From Nocardioides sp. ChNu-153 (GTDB taxonomy: Bacteria; Actinomycetota; Actinomycetes; Propionibacteriales; Nocardioidaceae), in NCBI RefSeq assembly GCF_030466625.1, contig NZ_JADEVT010000009.1:62001-126000 (forward strand): a DNA stretch of 64,000 nt. Reading direction: 5' to 3'. Below, in pieces: positions 40,234-48,850 of this stretch (the stretch's first letter is position 1; every line of letters starts with the position of its first letter). The notes under the pieces were generated by a model that made no database searches, was not told the origin of the DNA, and was given only the letters and a program-made list of their open reading frames with translations. The position numbers and the translations under genes were made by a program.

Positions 40234-40263
40234 CCGGCGACCGCCTCGGAGGGCGGTCGCCGG
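40234..40263 (-). terminator. Hairpin after the HTH-MurA gene
   Basis: CCGGCGACCGCC and GGCGGTCGCCGG form a perfect 12-bp stem with a 6-nt loop, 33 nt after the stop of the murA-like gene. A second C/G-rich palindrome lies next to it. Confidence 0.65.
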
Positions 40264-40296
40264 CGGGACCCCCGGGGCCCCGGGGGAGGGGGTCGC

Positions 40297-41835
40297 TCAG
40301 ATGTCGCGGAACGGCACGATGTTGGCGCCGAGCTGGTTGAGCCGCTCCGCCAGGTCCTCGTAACCGCGGTGGATCACGTACGTCGAGCGCAGCACCGAGG
40401 TGCCCTTCGAGGCCAGCATCGCCAGCAGGATGACGACCGCCGGGCGCAGCGCCGGCGGGCAGACGATCTCGGCGCCCGAGAAGTGCGTCGGGCCCTCCAC
40501 CAGCACGCGGTGGGGGTCCATCAGCTTGACGTTGCCGCCGAGCTTGGTGAGCTCGGTCAGGTAGATCGCCCGGTTCTCGTAGACCCAGTCGTGCAGCATC
40601 GTCTGGCCGTTGGCGACCGCCGCGATGACGGCGAAGAACGGCAGGTTGTCGATGTTGAGGCCCGGGAACGGCATCGGGTGGATCTTGTCGAGCGGCGCGT
40701 GCAGCTCGGAGCGGTACGTCGTGATGTCGACGAGGCGGGTCTCGCCGTTGAGCGCGACGTACTCCGCGGAGCGCTCGTAGCGCAGGCCCATGCCCTCGAG
40801 CGTCGCGAGCTCGACCTCCATGAACTCGATCGGCACCCGGCGGATGGTGATCTCCGAGCCGGTCACGATCGCCGCCGCGAGCAGCGACATGGCCTCGATC
40901 GGGTCCTCGCTCGGCGCGTAGTCGACGTCGACGTCGATGCGGGAGCGACCGGTGACGGTGAGCGTCGTCGTACCGATGCCCTGGACGTCGACGCCGAGCT
41001 TGCGCAGGTAGAAGCACAGGTCCTGGACCATGTAGTTCGACGAGGCGTTGCGGATGATCGTCGTGCCCTCGTTGAGGGCGGCCGCCATGAGTGCGTTCTC
41101 GGTGACGGTGTCGCCGCGCTCGGTGAGCACGATGGGCTTCACCGGCTCGGTGCCGTGGGCGACCTGTGCGTGGTAGTGGCCCTCCGTCGCCTTGACCTCG
41201 AGACCGAAGTGGCGCAGCGCCGACATGTGGGGCTCGACGGTGCGCTCGCCGAGGTTGCAGCCGCCCGCGTAGGGCAGGTCGAACGTCTCCAGCCGGTGCA
41301 GCAGCGGGCCGAGGAACATGATGATCGAGCGGGTACGACGGGCGGCCGCCGCGTCGATGTTCGACAGGTCGAGGTGCTCGGGCGGGATGATCTCGAGGTC
41401 GTTGTCGGCGTTGAGCCAGCGGGTGCGGACACCGAGGCTCTGCAGCACCTCGAGGAGGCGGTTGACCTCCTCGATGCGCGCGACCTTGCGCAGCACGGTG
41501 CGCCCGCGGTTGAGCAGCGAGGCGCACAGCAGGGCCACGCCGGCGTTCTTCGAGGTCTTCACGTCGATGCTGCCCGACAGGGTCGTCGGCCCGGTCACGC
41601 GCAGGTGCGTGGGCCCGGAGCCGATGGCCACGATCTCGGAGTCGAGCGCCGTGCCGATGCGGGCCAGCGTCTCCAGGGAGAGGTTCTGGTGCCCCTTCTC
41701 GATGCGGTTCACCGCGCTCTGCGAGGTGCCGAGCACCTCGGCGAGCTGGGTCTGCGTGAGACCCCGGTGGTTGCGGGCGTCGCGGATCAGTCGGCCGATA
41801 CGTGCCTTGTAGTCGGCCTGGTCGTCACCAGTCAT
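40297..41835 (-). CDS. murA: MurA-type enolpyruvyl transferase with N-terminal XRE helix-turn-helix
   Basis: A 512-residue fusion. Residues 10-68 form a Cro/C1-type HTH (ARNHRGLTQTQLAEVLGTSQSAVNRIEKGHQNLSLETL). Residues 76-512 form an EPT-fold UDP-GlcNAc 1-carboxyvinyltransferase. The key residues of active MurA are kept: Lys96-Asn97, Cys193 in AGGCNLGER, Asp in PSEDPIEAMSLLAA and the ENR segment. It may therefore be an active enzyme or a second, regulatory MurA that senses UDP-GlcNAc. Actinobacterial paralogues with this HTH exist. A palindrome TATCTCAGATATGAGATA lies 11 nt before the start codon and may be its own operator. It is divergent from an alcohol dehydrogenase gene. Confidence 0.92.
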   Translation of the reverse strand: MTGDDQADYKARIGRLIRDARNHRGLTQTQLAEVLGTSQSAVNRIEKGHQNLSLETLARIGTALDSEIVAIGSGPTHLRVTGPTTLSGSIDVKTSKNAGVALLCASLLNRGRTVLRKVARIEEVNRLLEVLQSLGVRTRWLNADNDLEIIPPEHLDLSNIDAAAARRTRSIIMFLGPLLHRLETFDLPYAGGCNLGERTVEPHMSALRHFGLEVKATEGHYHAQVAHGTEPVKPIVLTERGDTVTENALMAAALNEGTTIIRNASSNYMVQDLCFYLRKLGVDVQGIGTTTLTVTGRSRIDVDVDYAPSEDPIEAMSLLAAAIVTGSEITIRRVPIEFMEVELATLEGMGLRYERSAEYVALNGETRLVDITTYRSELHAPLDKIHPMPFPGLNIDNLPFFAVIAAVANGQTMLHDWVYENRAIYLTELTKLGGNVKLMDPHRVLVEGPTHFSGAEIVCPPALRPAVVILLAMLASKGTSVLRSTYVIHRGYEDLAERLNQLGANIVPFRDI

Positions 41836-41845
41836 GCGACCACGG

Positions 41846-41863
41846 TATCTCAGATATGAGATA
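41846..41863. promoter_or_regulatory. AT-rich palindromic operator at HTH-MurA promoter
   Basis: TATCTCA-GATA-TGAGATA, with perfect 7-bp arms, sits in the -10 region of the HTH-MurA gene. It stands out as low-GC in this genome. XRE-family repressors commonly bind such repeats. Confidence 0.65.
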
Positions 41864-41933
41864 GGACAACGCAGCGTCCGGGCGGCGTGCCGGACGCACC
41901 GGGACGCCCGCCCGAGTGCACCTCGACCCGTGG

Positions 41934-41945
41934 CAGGGGCCCCTG
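41934..41945. promoter_or_regulatory. Perfect palindrome upstream of the alcohol dehydrogenase
   Basis: CAGGGGCCCCTG is a perfect 12-bp palindrome 15 nt before ATG 41961. A second perfect inverted repeat, GCGTCCGG/CCGGACGC, is at 41874-41897. Both are possible operators and neither is assigned. Confidence 0.3.
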
Positions 41946-41960
41946 CGGCAGGATGGCCCC

Positions 41961-42977
41961 ATGCGCGCCACCACCCTCCACGGCCCCCGCGACATCCGCG
42001 TCGAGGACGTCCCGGACCCGACCATCGAGCTGCCCACCGACGCGATCGTGAAGGTGCGGGCGGGCTGCGTGTGCGGCTCCGACCTGTGGCCCTACCGCGA
42101 CGAGACCACCGAGGGCTGGCGCACCATCGGCCACGAGGCCGTGGGCGAGGTCGTGGCTGTGGGCGACGACGTGCGCCAGGTGCGGGTCGGCGACTTCGTC
42201 GTGGTGCCCTTCTGCCACTGTGACGGCACCTGTGCGCACTGCCGCGCGGGGGTGCACTCGGCGTGCACCAACCTCGGCATGACGGTCTCCGGCCAGGCCG
42301 AGTACGCGCGGGTGACCCAGGCCGACGGCTCGCTCGTCGCCGTGCCCGGCGGAGCGCCGGACCCGGCCCTGCTGCCGTCGCTGCTGAGCCTCACCGACGT
42401 CATGGCCACCGGCTGGCACGCGGCCGTCAGCGCCGGCGTACGTCCCGGGTCGACGGTCGCCGTCGTCGGCGACGGCGCCGTCGGGCTGTGCGGCGTGCTC
42501 GCGGCCAGCGCGATGGGCGCCGAGCGGATCGTCGCGCTCTCGCGCCACGAGCCGCGCCAGCGCCTCGCGCGCGAGTTCGGCGCCACGCACGTGGTCGCCG
42601 AGCGCGGCAAGGAGGCGACGGCCGCGCTGCGCGAGATCACCGGGGGAGTGGGGGCCGACGCCGTGCTCGAGTGCGTCGGCACCGGTGACGCGGTGCGCAC
42701 CGCGTTCGCCATCGCCCGCCCCGGCTCGACCGTCGGGTTCGTGGGCGTGCCGCACGGGGTCGAGCTGCCGGTGAACCGGATGTTCGCCATGAACGTGGGC
42801 CTGGCCGGCGGCATGGCGCCGGTGCGGCGCTACCTGCCCGACCTGCTCGAGCGGGTGCTGGCCGGCACGATGGAGCCCGGCCGCGTCTTCGACCTCGTCC
42901 TCCCGCTGGAGGAGGCGCCCGAGGCCTACCGGGCCATGGACGAGCGGCGCGCCGTCAAGGTGATGCTCGAGCCCTGA
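41961..42977 (+). CDS. Zinc-dependent medium-chain alcohol dehydrogenase
   Basis: A 338-residue MDR enzyme. The catalytic zinc ligands lie in AGCVCGSDLWPY and GHEAVGEV, and the structural zinc cysteines in CHCDGTCAHCRAGVHSAC. The NAD(P) fold has VAVVGDGAVGLCGVLAA. The closest recognisable group is the FdhA/threonine-dehydrogenase-like class, but the substrate is not defined. An in-frame GTG at 41916 is possible, but ATG 41961 fits the domain start. It is divergent from the HTH-MurA gene, sharing a 125-bp control region. Confidence 0.92.
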   Translation: MRATTLHGPRDIRVEDVPDPTIELPTDAIVKVRAGCVCGSDLWPYRDETTEGWRTIGHEAVGEVVAVGDDVRQVRVGDFVVVPFCHCDGTCAHCRAGVHSACTNLGMTVSGQAEYARVTQADGSLVAVPGGAPDPALLPSLLSLTDVMATGWHAAVSAGVRPGSTVAVVGDGAVGLCGVLAASAMGAERIVALSRHEPRQRLAREFGATHVVAERGKEATAALREITGGVGADAVLECVGTGDAVRTAFAIARPGSTVGFVGVPHGVELPVNRMFAMNVGLAGGMAPVRRYLPDLLERVLAGTMEPGRVFDLVLPLEEAPEAYRAMDERRAVKVMLEP

Positions 42978-42998
42978 CGGGCGCCGCCCGGTGCTGCC

Positions 42999-43712
42999 TC
43001 AGGTGCGCAGCACCTTGCGGGCCAGCAGGTTGCCGGCGAGCTGGGCCAGCTGCACGATCGCGACGAGGAGCAGCACGGCGGTCCACGTGACCACCCAGTC
43101 GAACTGGCGGTAGCCGTACTGCTGGGCGAACGTGCCCAGGCCGCCGCCGGCGATGACCCCGGCGATGGCGGAGGCGTCGACGATCGCCACGAACGCGAAG
43201 GTGAAGCCGAGCACGAGCGGGCCGAGCGCCTCCGGCACTAGCACGGTGAAGGTGACGCGCAACCGGCTGGCACCCATGGCACGCGCCGCCTCGATGACGC
43301 CGGGGCTCACGCTCACCAGGTTCTGCTCGACGATGCGCGCGATCATGAACATCGCCGCCAGCGTCAGCGCGAACACGACGGCCCGCGTGCCGATGCCGAT
43401 GCCGACCACCAGCCGCGCGGCCGGCTGCACCGCCGCGATGAAGATGACGAACGGGATCGGCCGGAAGAAGTTCACCAGCGTGTTGAGCAGCACGTAGGCG
43501 GGGGCGTTGGCGTAGAGCCCGCCGCGCTTCGTCAGCTGCAGGGCCAGGCCCAGGAGCATGCCCAGGGCGCCGCCGAGGACGAGCGTGATCGAGACCATCG
43601 TGAGGGTCTGCCCGAGGGCCTCCCACACCTGCGGCCACAGCTCCGGCAGCCGGGTGTCGACTGCCTGGGTGACGGCCTGGGGGGTGACGGCCGGGGTCGT
43701 GACGGCGCCCAT
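42999..43712 (-). CDS. metI: Methionine ABC transporter permease MetI
   Basis: The 237-residue membrane protein has five or so helices and the MetI-type EAA loop (SPGVIEAARAMGASRLRV). The GGGLGTFAQQYGYRQFDW C-terminal motif is typical of D-methionine permeases. The stop of metN overlaps its start, and metN in turn adjoins metQ, giving a metQ-metN-metI operon on the minus strand. Confidence 0.93.
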   Translation of the reverse strand: MGAVTTPAVTPQAVTQAVDTRLPELWPQVWEALGQTLTMVSITLVLGGALGMLLGLALQLTKRGGLYANAPAYVLLNTLVNFFRPIPFVIFIAAVQPAARLVVGIGIGTRAVVFALTLAAMFMIARIVEQNLVSVSPGVIEAARAMGASRLRVTFTVLVPEALGPLVLGFTFAFVAIVDASAIAGVIAGGGLGTFAQQYGYRQFDWVVTWTAVLLLVAIVQLAQLAGNLLARKVLRT

Positions 43713-44740
43713 CACGCGACCTCCTCGAGACGCACGAGGCCCGCGACCTCGTCGACGGCGGCCTGGACGGCGTCCGGTTCGCCCTCGAGGGCCAGGGTCA
43801 GGTTGGCGAAGGTGCGCTCGCCGACGGCCTCGATGCCGCCGTACACGAGCTCGAAGCCGACGCCGTGGCGGGCGAGCACGTCGTACACCTGGGGCTGGCG
43901 CACGTCGGCGTCGCGGAAGGCGAGCCGCACGAAGCGGCCGGGGTGGCGCTCGCGCAGCACCGCGAGGAGCGCGTCGTCGGGCCGGTCGTCGACGACGGTG
44001 CCCACGAAGCGGCGGGTGACGGGGTGGGTGGGGTCGGCGAAGACGTCGGCGACGACGCCGCGCTCGACCACCCGCCCCTCCTCCATCACCGAGACGGTGT
44101 GCGCCAGCTGCCGCACGACCTCCATCTCGTGGGTGATGAGCAGGATCGTGACCCCGAGGTCGCGGTTGACGCGGCGCAGCAGGTCGAGCACGTCCCGGGT
44201 GGTCTCGGGGTCGAGCGCGCTCGTGGCCTCGTCGGCGAGCAGCACCTTCGGCTCGGTCGCCAGGGCGCGGGCGATGCCCACGCGCTGCTTCTGCCCGCCC
44301 GAGAGCTGGTCGGGGTAGGCGTGCGCCTTGTCGGCGAGCCCCACGAAGTGGAGCAGCTCGGAGATGCGCCGCTGGTGCTCCTCCTTCGGCACCCCGGCCA
44401 CCGTCAGCGGGTAGGCCAGGTTGCCCCAGACCGTGCGGGACCCGAAGAGGTTGAACTGCTGGAAGATCATCCCGATGTCGCGGCGCACCTGGCGCAGCTG
44501 CTTCTCGGGGAGTCCCACGAGCTCGGTGCCGTTGACGACGACGCTGCCGGAGGTCGCCTCCTCGAGCGCGTTGACGAGCCGCACGAGGGTGGACTTGCCG
44601 GCTCCGGAGTAGCCCACGATCGCGTGGATCTCCCCGGCCTCGACGGTCAGGGAGACCCCGTCCACGGCGCGCAGCGCGGGGGCGCGGCGGCCGCGGCCGG
44701 GGAACTCCTTGACGACGTCGGTCAGCTGGACGACGGACAT
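43712..44740 (-). CDS. metN: Methionine ABC transporter ATP-binding protein MetN
   Basis: The 342-residue ATPase has Walker A GYSGAGKST, signature LSGGQKQRVGIARA, Walker B VLLADEATSALDPET and the switch His in ITHEMEVV. The C-terminal 90 residues resemble the NIL/C2 ligand-sensing domain of MetN (VYDVLARHGVGFELVYGG), which inhibits transport when methionine is bound. It overlaps metI by 1 nt and metQ by 1 nt. Confidence 0.95.
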   Translation of the reverse strand: MSVVQLTDVVKEFPGRGRRAPALRAVDGVSLTVEAGEIHAIVGYSGAGKSTLVRLVNALEEATSGSVVVNGTELVGLPEKQLRQVRRDIGMIFQQFNLFGSRTVWGNLAYPLTVAGVPKEEHQRRISELLHFVGLADKAHAYPDQLSGGQKQRVGIARALATEPKVLLADEATSALDPETTRDVLDLLRRVNRDLGVTILLITHEMEVVRQLAHTVSVMEEGRVVERGVVADVFADPTHPVTRRFVGTVVDDRPDDALLAVLRERHPGRFVRLAFRDADVRQPQVYDVLARHGVGFELVYGGIEAVGERTFANLTLALEGEPDAVQAAVDEVAGLVRLEEVA

Positions 44741-45681
44741 CAGCCTGCGTTCGCCTCGCGGGTCTGCTCCTCGAGGTCGGCGAGCGTCGCCTGGAGCTCC
44801 TCGGCGGGGATCTCGACCAGCTCGGCGGTGCCGCCGGAGGCGTCGAGCACACCCTCCTGGACGGCCTCGCTGCTCTGGTAGACCTCGACGAGCGTGCGGT
44901 ACGTCTCGTCGTCGGCGTCCTCGGCGCGCACAACGAAGATGTTGACGTAGGGCTGGGCCGAGGCGTCGGCCGGGTCGTCGGTCGCGATGGCGTCGTCGAA
45001 GGTCAGGCCGGTGTTCTCGACGAAGTCGTTGTTGATGACCGCGGCGGCCACGTCGGGCAGCGACGCGCCGGTGAGGTCGGCCTGGACGGCGCGGACCTCG
45101 ACGCGCGAGGAGTCCTCGACGTCGTCGACCGTGGAGTACGCCGAACCGCCGTCGGCCAGCTCGACGAGACCGGCCTCCTGGAGCATGAGCAGGGCGCGGG
45201 CCTGGTTGGTGTCGTCGTCGGGGACCACGACGGTCTCGCCGTCCGGGATGTCCTCGGGCGAGTCGTAGTCGTTCGAGTAGAGGCCCAGCGGGTAGATCGC
45301 GGTCGAGCCGATGGGGGTGAGGTCGTCGTCGTTCGCGACGTTGTAGCCCGCCAGGTAGAGCAGGTGCTGGAACTGGTTGACCTCGATGGCGCCCTCGGAG
45401 AGCGACGGGTTGGGCTGCAGGTAGTCCGTGAAGTTCTGGATGTCCAGCTCGATGCCCTCGTCCTCGAGCTCGGTGGCGAAGGTCTCCCAGTACTCCTCGC
45501 TGGCGTCGGCGACACCGATGGTCACCTCGGTCAGGGGCTGGCCGTCGGCGCCGACCTCGTCGTCACCGCGGGTGAGGACGAAGACCAGCACGGCGGCCGC
45601 GACCAGGAGGACCGCCACGACGGCGGCGACGAGCGGGAGCCGGGACTTCGGCTTCTCGACCAGGGGAATGTTGTGGGACAT
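44740..45681 (-). CDS. metQ: MetQ/NlpA-family substrate-binding protein, membrane-anchored
   Basis: The 313-residue binding protein has the NlpA fold: TEVTIGVADASEEYWETFATELEDEGIELDIQNFTDYLQPNPSLSEGAIEVNQFQHL, with LYSNDYDSPEDIPDGETVVVPDDDTNQARALLMLQEAGL in the middle. These sites bind methionine in MetQ. Residues 16-36 are a hydrophobic helix with no lipobox cysteine, followed by an Arg-Gly-Asp-Asp linker. It is therefore an uncleaved N-terminal anchor rather than a lipoprotein. It heads the metQNI operon, and a 29-bp inverted repeat lies upstream. Confidence 0.9.
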   Translation of the reverse strand: MSHNIPLVEKPKSRLPLVAAVVAVLLVAAAVLVFVLTRGDDEVGADGQPLTEVTIGVADASEEYWETFATELEDEGIELDIQNFTDYLQPNPSLSEGAIEVNQFQHLLYLAGYNVANDDDLTPIGSTAIYPLGLYSNDYDSPEDIPDGETVVVPDDDTNQARALLMLQEAGLVELADGGSAYSTVDDVEDSSRVEVRAVQADLTGASLPDVAAAVINNDFVENTGLTFDDAIATDDPADASAQPYVNIFVVRAEDADDETYRTLVEVYQSSEAVQEGVLDASGGTAELVEIPAEELQATLADLEEQTREANAG

Positions 45682-45759
45682 CGGGTGTTCCTGTTCTGCG
45701 GCTCGTGACCGCCTCGACCGTGAGCGGCGGGTGGCCGCGACCAGGAGACGGTAGGACGC

Positions 45760-45788
45760 TGTAACACCAGTGACATACGGGTCTTACA
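45760..45788. promoter_or_regulatory. 29-bp imperfect inverted repeat, possible operator of metQNI
   Basis: Arms TGTAA-n-ACC-n-GT and AC-n-GGT-n-TTACA match with the same spacing on both sides of a short core. It lies between metQ (start at 45681) and the phosphoribosyltransferase (45844), near the metQ -35 region; TACCGT on the minus strand at 45754-45749 is a possible -10. Confidence 0.5.
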
Positions 45789-45830
45789 TCGTGGCCACGT
45801 GAGCCTCGTCTCCCGGCCGCCCGCGGCGCC

Positions 45831-45836
45831 GTACGA
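45831..45836 (+). promoter_or_regulatory. -10 box, leaderless phosphoribosyltransferase promoter
   Basis: TACGAT ends 7 nt before GTG 45844, the start chosen for the phosphoribosyltransferase. Confidence 0.45.
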
Positions 45837-45843
45837 TCCCCGG

Positions 45844-46335
45844 GTGAGCGAGCGGGAGACCCTGACCTGGGAGACGTACGGCGAGGCGGTGCGCGAGCTC
45901 GCGCAGCAGGTGGCGGACGCGGGGTTCGTCCCCGACGTGGTGCTCGGCATCGCGCGGGGCGGCCTCATCCCGGCCGGCTCCATCGCCTACGCCCTGGACT
46001 GCAAGAACCTCTTCACGATGAACGTCGAGTTCTACACGGGCGTCGGGACGACCCTCGAGGTGCCGACGATGCTCCCTCCGTACCTCGACGCCTCCGAGCT
46101 GGACGACGCACGCGTGCTGATCGTCGACGACGTGGCGGACTCGGGCCGGACGCTCGAGATGGTCTACGACTTCTGCCGCGACCACGTCGCGGAGGCCCGG
46201 ACGGCCGTGATCTACGAGAAGCCGCGCTCCGCGGTCAAGGGCGACTTCGTCTGGAAGCACACCGACCTGTGGATCAACTTCCCCTGGTCGACCCAGCCGC
46301 CGATCACCGACCGCTCCGGCGTCCGCGACGCCTGA
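45844..46335 (+). CDS. Purine (xanthine/guanine/hypoxanthine) phosphoribosyltransferase
   Basis: The 163-residue protein is a type I phosphoribosyltransferase with the PRPP loop VLIVDDVADSGRT, the PPi-loop region GIARGGLIPAG and the purine-binding end KHTDLWINFPWST. The last motif resembles E. coli Gpt. Salvage of a purine base is expected, but which base is not settled. GTG 45844 is chosen by the TACGAT box just upstream; an earlier in-frame start at 45799 would overlap that box. A strong hairpin follows. Confidence 0.88.
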   Translation: MSERETLTWETYGEAVRELAQQVADAGFVPDVVLGIARGGLIPAGSIAYALDCKNLFTMNVEFYTGVGTTLEVPTMLPPYLDASELDDARVLIVDDVADSGRTLEMVYDFCRDHVAEARTAVIYEKPRSAVKGDFVWKHTDLWINFPWSTQPPITDRSGVRDA

Positions 46336-46364
46336 GGGCGAGCGGCGGGCGAGCGGCAGGGGGA

Positions 46365-46392
46365 GCCGCCCGGGGTGGTGACCCCGGGCGGC
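46365..46392. terminator. Bidirectional hairpin terminator
   Basis: A perfect 12-bp stem, GCCGCCCGGGGT with ACCCCGGGCGGC, and a 4-nt loop lies between the convergent phosphoribosyltransferase and CNNM genes. Confidence 0.7.
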
Positions 46393-46397
46393 CCCGC

Positions 46398-47408
46398 TCA
46401 GCTCGCGACCTGCTCGGGGAACAGCCCGCGCAGCATGTCGGCGAACGACACGACGCCGACGAGGCCGTCGCGGTCCCGCACCACGGCGAGCTGCGCGCTC
46501 TCCGCGCGCATCTCGGCCAGGGCCGCCAGCACCGTGGTGTCGGGCGCCAGCTCGTGCAGCGGCCGCACCAGCGGCCCGACCGGGTGGTCGCGGTCGGCGG
46601 TCAGGGTGTCGCGCACGTGCACGAGACCGGTCGGGACCTCCGGGCTGCCCACGAGGATGCGCAGGTGCCCGGTGCGGCGGCTGGCGTCCTGCACCGCGCC
46701 CACGGTGGCGTCCGTCGCCACCGCGACCGGGCGCCGCGGGCGCACGAGGTCACGCACCTGCAGCCGGCCCAGGTCGAGCGCCCCCTCGAGCTGCGCGGAG
46801 TAGCTGGCGTCGAGCGCGCCGACGTTCGCGGAGTGCTGCACCAGCTGGCGCAGCGCCTCCGGGTCCTGGCCCGAGGCCAGCTCGTCGACCGCGTCCACGC
46901 CCACCCGGTGCAGGCACCAGTTGGCCGCGTTGTTGAGCAGCCGCAGGACCGGCCGGGTCAGCCACATGAAGCCGCGCATCGGCAGCGCCAGCAGGGTGGC
47001 GGAGCGCTCCGGGTGCGCGATCGCCCACGACTTCGGGGCCATCTCGCCCACCACGAGGTGCACGAAGGTGACCGCGACGAGGGCGAGGACGAACCCGGCC
47101 ACGTCGGCCAGCCACAGCGCCACGCCCCACGACTCGAAGAGCGGGGTGAGCCAGTGGTGCACCGCCGGCTTGGTGATCGCGCCGAGCGCGAGCACGCAGA
47201 GGGTGATGCCCAGCTGCGAGCCGGCGAGCAGCACCGAGAGCTCCGACGCGCTGCGCAGCGCCGCGCGCCCCGCCCGGCTCGTGGCGGCGGCGTCCTCGAG
47301 GCGGTGCTTCTTCGCGCCGATGAGCGCGAACTCGATCGCGACGAAGAACGCGCTCAGCGCGATGATCACGACGGTCGCCACCAGGACGACCACGGGGTTC
47401 TCCATCAT
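46398..47408 (-). CDS. CNNM/DUF21 transmembrane protein with CBS domains (hemolysin family)
   Basis: A 336-residue protein with a DUF21/CNNM membrane domain (AFFVAIEFALIGAKKHRLEDAA, LAGSQLGITLCVLALG, GEMAPKSWAIAHPE) and a C-terminal CBS pair (VRPRRPVAVATDATVGAVQDA and the last motif VVRDRDGLVGVVSFADML). CNNM proteins are linked to Mg2+ or other cation transport or sensing. No CorC/HlyC domain follows. The ATG at 47408 overlaps the upstream gene's stop (ATGA), so the pair is coupled. Confidence 0.9.
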   Translation of the reverse strand: MMENPVVVLVATVVIIALSAFFVAIEFALIGAKKHRLEDAAATSRAGRAALRSASELSVLLAGSQLGITLCVLALGAITKPAVHHWLTPLFESWGVALWLADVAGFVLALVAVTFVHLVVGEMAPKSWAIAHPERSATLLALPMRGFMWLTRPVLRLLNNAANWCLHRVGVDAVDELASGQDPEALRQLVQHSANVGALDASYSAQLEGALDLGRLQVRDLVRPRRPVAVATDATVGAVQDASRRTGHLRILVGSPEVPTGLVHVRDTLTADRDHPVGPLVRPLHELAPDTTVLAALAEMRAESAQLAVVRDRDGLVGVVSFADMLRGLFPEQVAS

Positions 47409-48850
47409 GCCTCCACCTCGCCGGTGCGCTCGGTGCGCTCGGCGCGCGCGTCGTCGTCGGACCGGTCCGCGGTCCCGTCCTCGTCCGGCGGCGGGAGCAG
47501 GCGCAGGCCCACGAGCGCCGGCACGTACTGCTCCACCTCCCGCACCTCGACCTCGAGGTGCCAGACCCCGGGCTCGTCGGTGACGGCCAGGTCGCCGGGG
47601 TCGTCGGGCAGGCGTACGACGACGGTCGTGCCGGCCGCGGGGAGCGCGCCGTGCTCGGCGATGACGAGACCGGCGATGGTCTCGAAGTCCCCGGAGGGCA
47701 GGTCGCGACCCACGATGCGCTCGACCTCGTCGACGGGCACGTCGCCCCGCAGCTCCCAACCGCCGCGCTCGGTGTCGACGCGGAACTCGGGCTCGGCCGG
47801 CTCGTCGTGCTCGTCGCGGATCTCGCCCACGATCTCCTCGACCAGGTCCTCGATCGTGACGATGCCGGCGAGGCCGCCGTACTCGTCGACGACGCAGGCC
47901 AGCTGCTCGCTCGCCTCCGCAATGGCGCGCAGCGCGTCGGGCATGGGCATGAGCTCGGGCAGCACGACGGCCGGGCGCAGCGCGGTGGTGACCGACCGGG
48001 TCCAGGTGTCCGCGTCGCCGGCGCCGAGGTCGAGCAGGTCGACGAGGTGCACGACACCGAGGATCTCGTCGTCGTCGCCGAGAACGGGGTAGCGGGAGTG
48101 ACCCGTGTGCATCAGCGTCCGGACCTCGCCCAGCGTCGCGTCGGCGTCCACGGAGTCGACCCGGCTGCGGGGCACCATCGCGTGCTCGACGTCGTGGTGG
48201 GGGAAGTCGAGCACCCGGTCCAGCAGCACCGACATCTCATCGGTGAGCTCGCCGGAGGCCCGCGACTCGGCCACGATGTGCTCGAGGTCGCGCGCCGTGG
48301 CGGAGCTCTCGACGTCGTGCACCGGCTCGATCTTCAGCGCCCGCAGCAGCAGGTTGGACGACTGGTCGAAGAACCAGATGAGCCAGCCCGTCGCCGCCAG
48401 GTAGGCCAGGGTCGAGCGCGAGAGCCAGCGCGCGACGGGCTCGGGGCGGGCGATCGCCAGGTTCTTCGGGAACAGCTCGCCGAACAGCATCTGCACGAAC
48501 GTCGCGAAGACCAGCGCGAGCAGCGTGCCGATGGTGACGCCCACCGCGGTGGGCACGCCGCCGAGGCCCAGCAGGTCACCGAACGCGGCGCCGATGAGCG
48601 GCTCCGCCACGTAGCCGACGAGGAGGCCGGTGACGGTGATGCCGAGCTGGGCGCCCGACAGCATGAAGGAGGTGCGGCTCGTGACCTTCAACGTGCGCGC
48701 GGCGGCGGCGTCGCCGGCTTCGGCGCGGGCACGGAGGCGGGAGCGGTCGACCGCCATGTAGGCGAACTCCTGCGCGACGAAGTAGCCGGTCGCCGCGGTG
48801 ATCGCGAGCACGACGAGCACGCCGAGGAGCAGGGAGAGGATGATCGTCAC
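47405..48850 (-). CDS. CNNM/DUF21 transmembrane protein with CBS and CorC/HlyC domains
   Basis: The 481-residue paralogue of the gene above. DUF21 (VAQEFAYMAVDRSRLRARAEAG, LSGAQLGITVTGLLVG, GELFPKNLAIARPEP) is followed by a CBS pair (MVPRSRVDSVDADATLGEV, LACVVDEYGGLAGIVTIEDLVEEIVGEIRDE) and a transporter-associated CorC/HlyC domain near the end. It probably forms a complex with its partner. GTG 48850 is preceded by GGGGAGGTGAG. A possible ECF promoter lies 150 nt upstream. The acidic C-terminal tail (EDGTADRSDDD) is disordered-looking. Confidence 0.92.
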   Translation of the reverse strand: MTIILSLLLGVLVVLAITAATGYFVAQEFAYMAVDRSRLRARAEAGDAAAARTLKVTSRTSFMLSGAQLGITVTGLLVGYVAEPLIGAAFGDLLGLGGVPTAVGVTIGTLLALVFATFVQMLFGELFPKNLAIARPEPVARWLSRSTLAYLAATGWLIWFFDQSSNLLLRALKIEPVHDVESSATARDLEHIVAESRASGELTDEMSVLLDRVLDFPHHDVEHAMVPRSRVDSVDADATLGEVRTLMHTGHSRYPVLGDDDEILGVVHLVDLLDLGAGDADTWTRSVTTALRPAVVLPELMPMPDALRAIAEASEQLACVVDEYGGLAGIVTIEDLVEEIVGEIRDEHDEPAEPEFRVDTERGGWELRGDVPVDEVERIVGRDLPSGDFETIAGLVIAEHGALPAAGTTVVVRLPDDPGDLAVTDEPGVWHLEVEVREVEQYVPALVGLRLLPPPDEDGTADRSDDDARAERTERTGEVEA

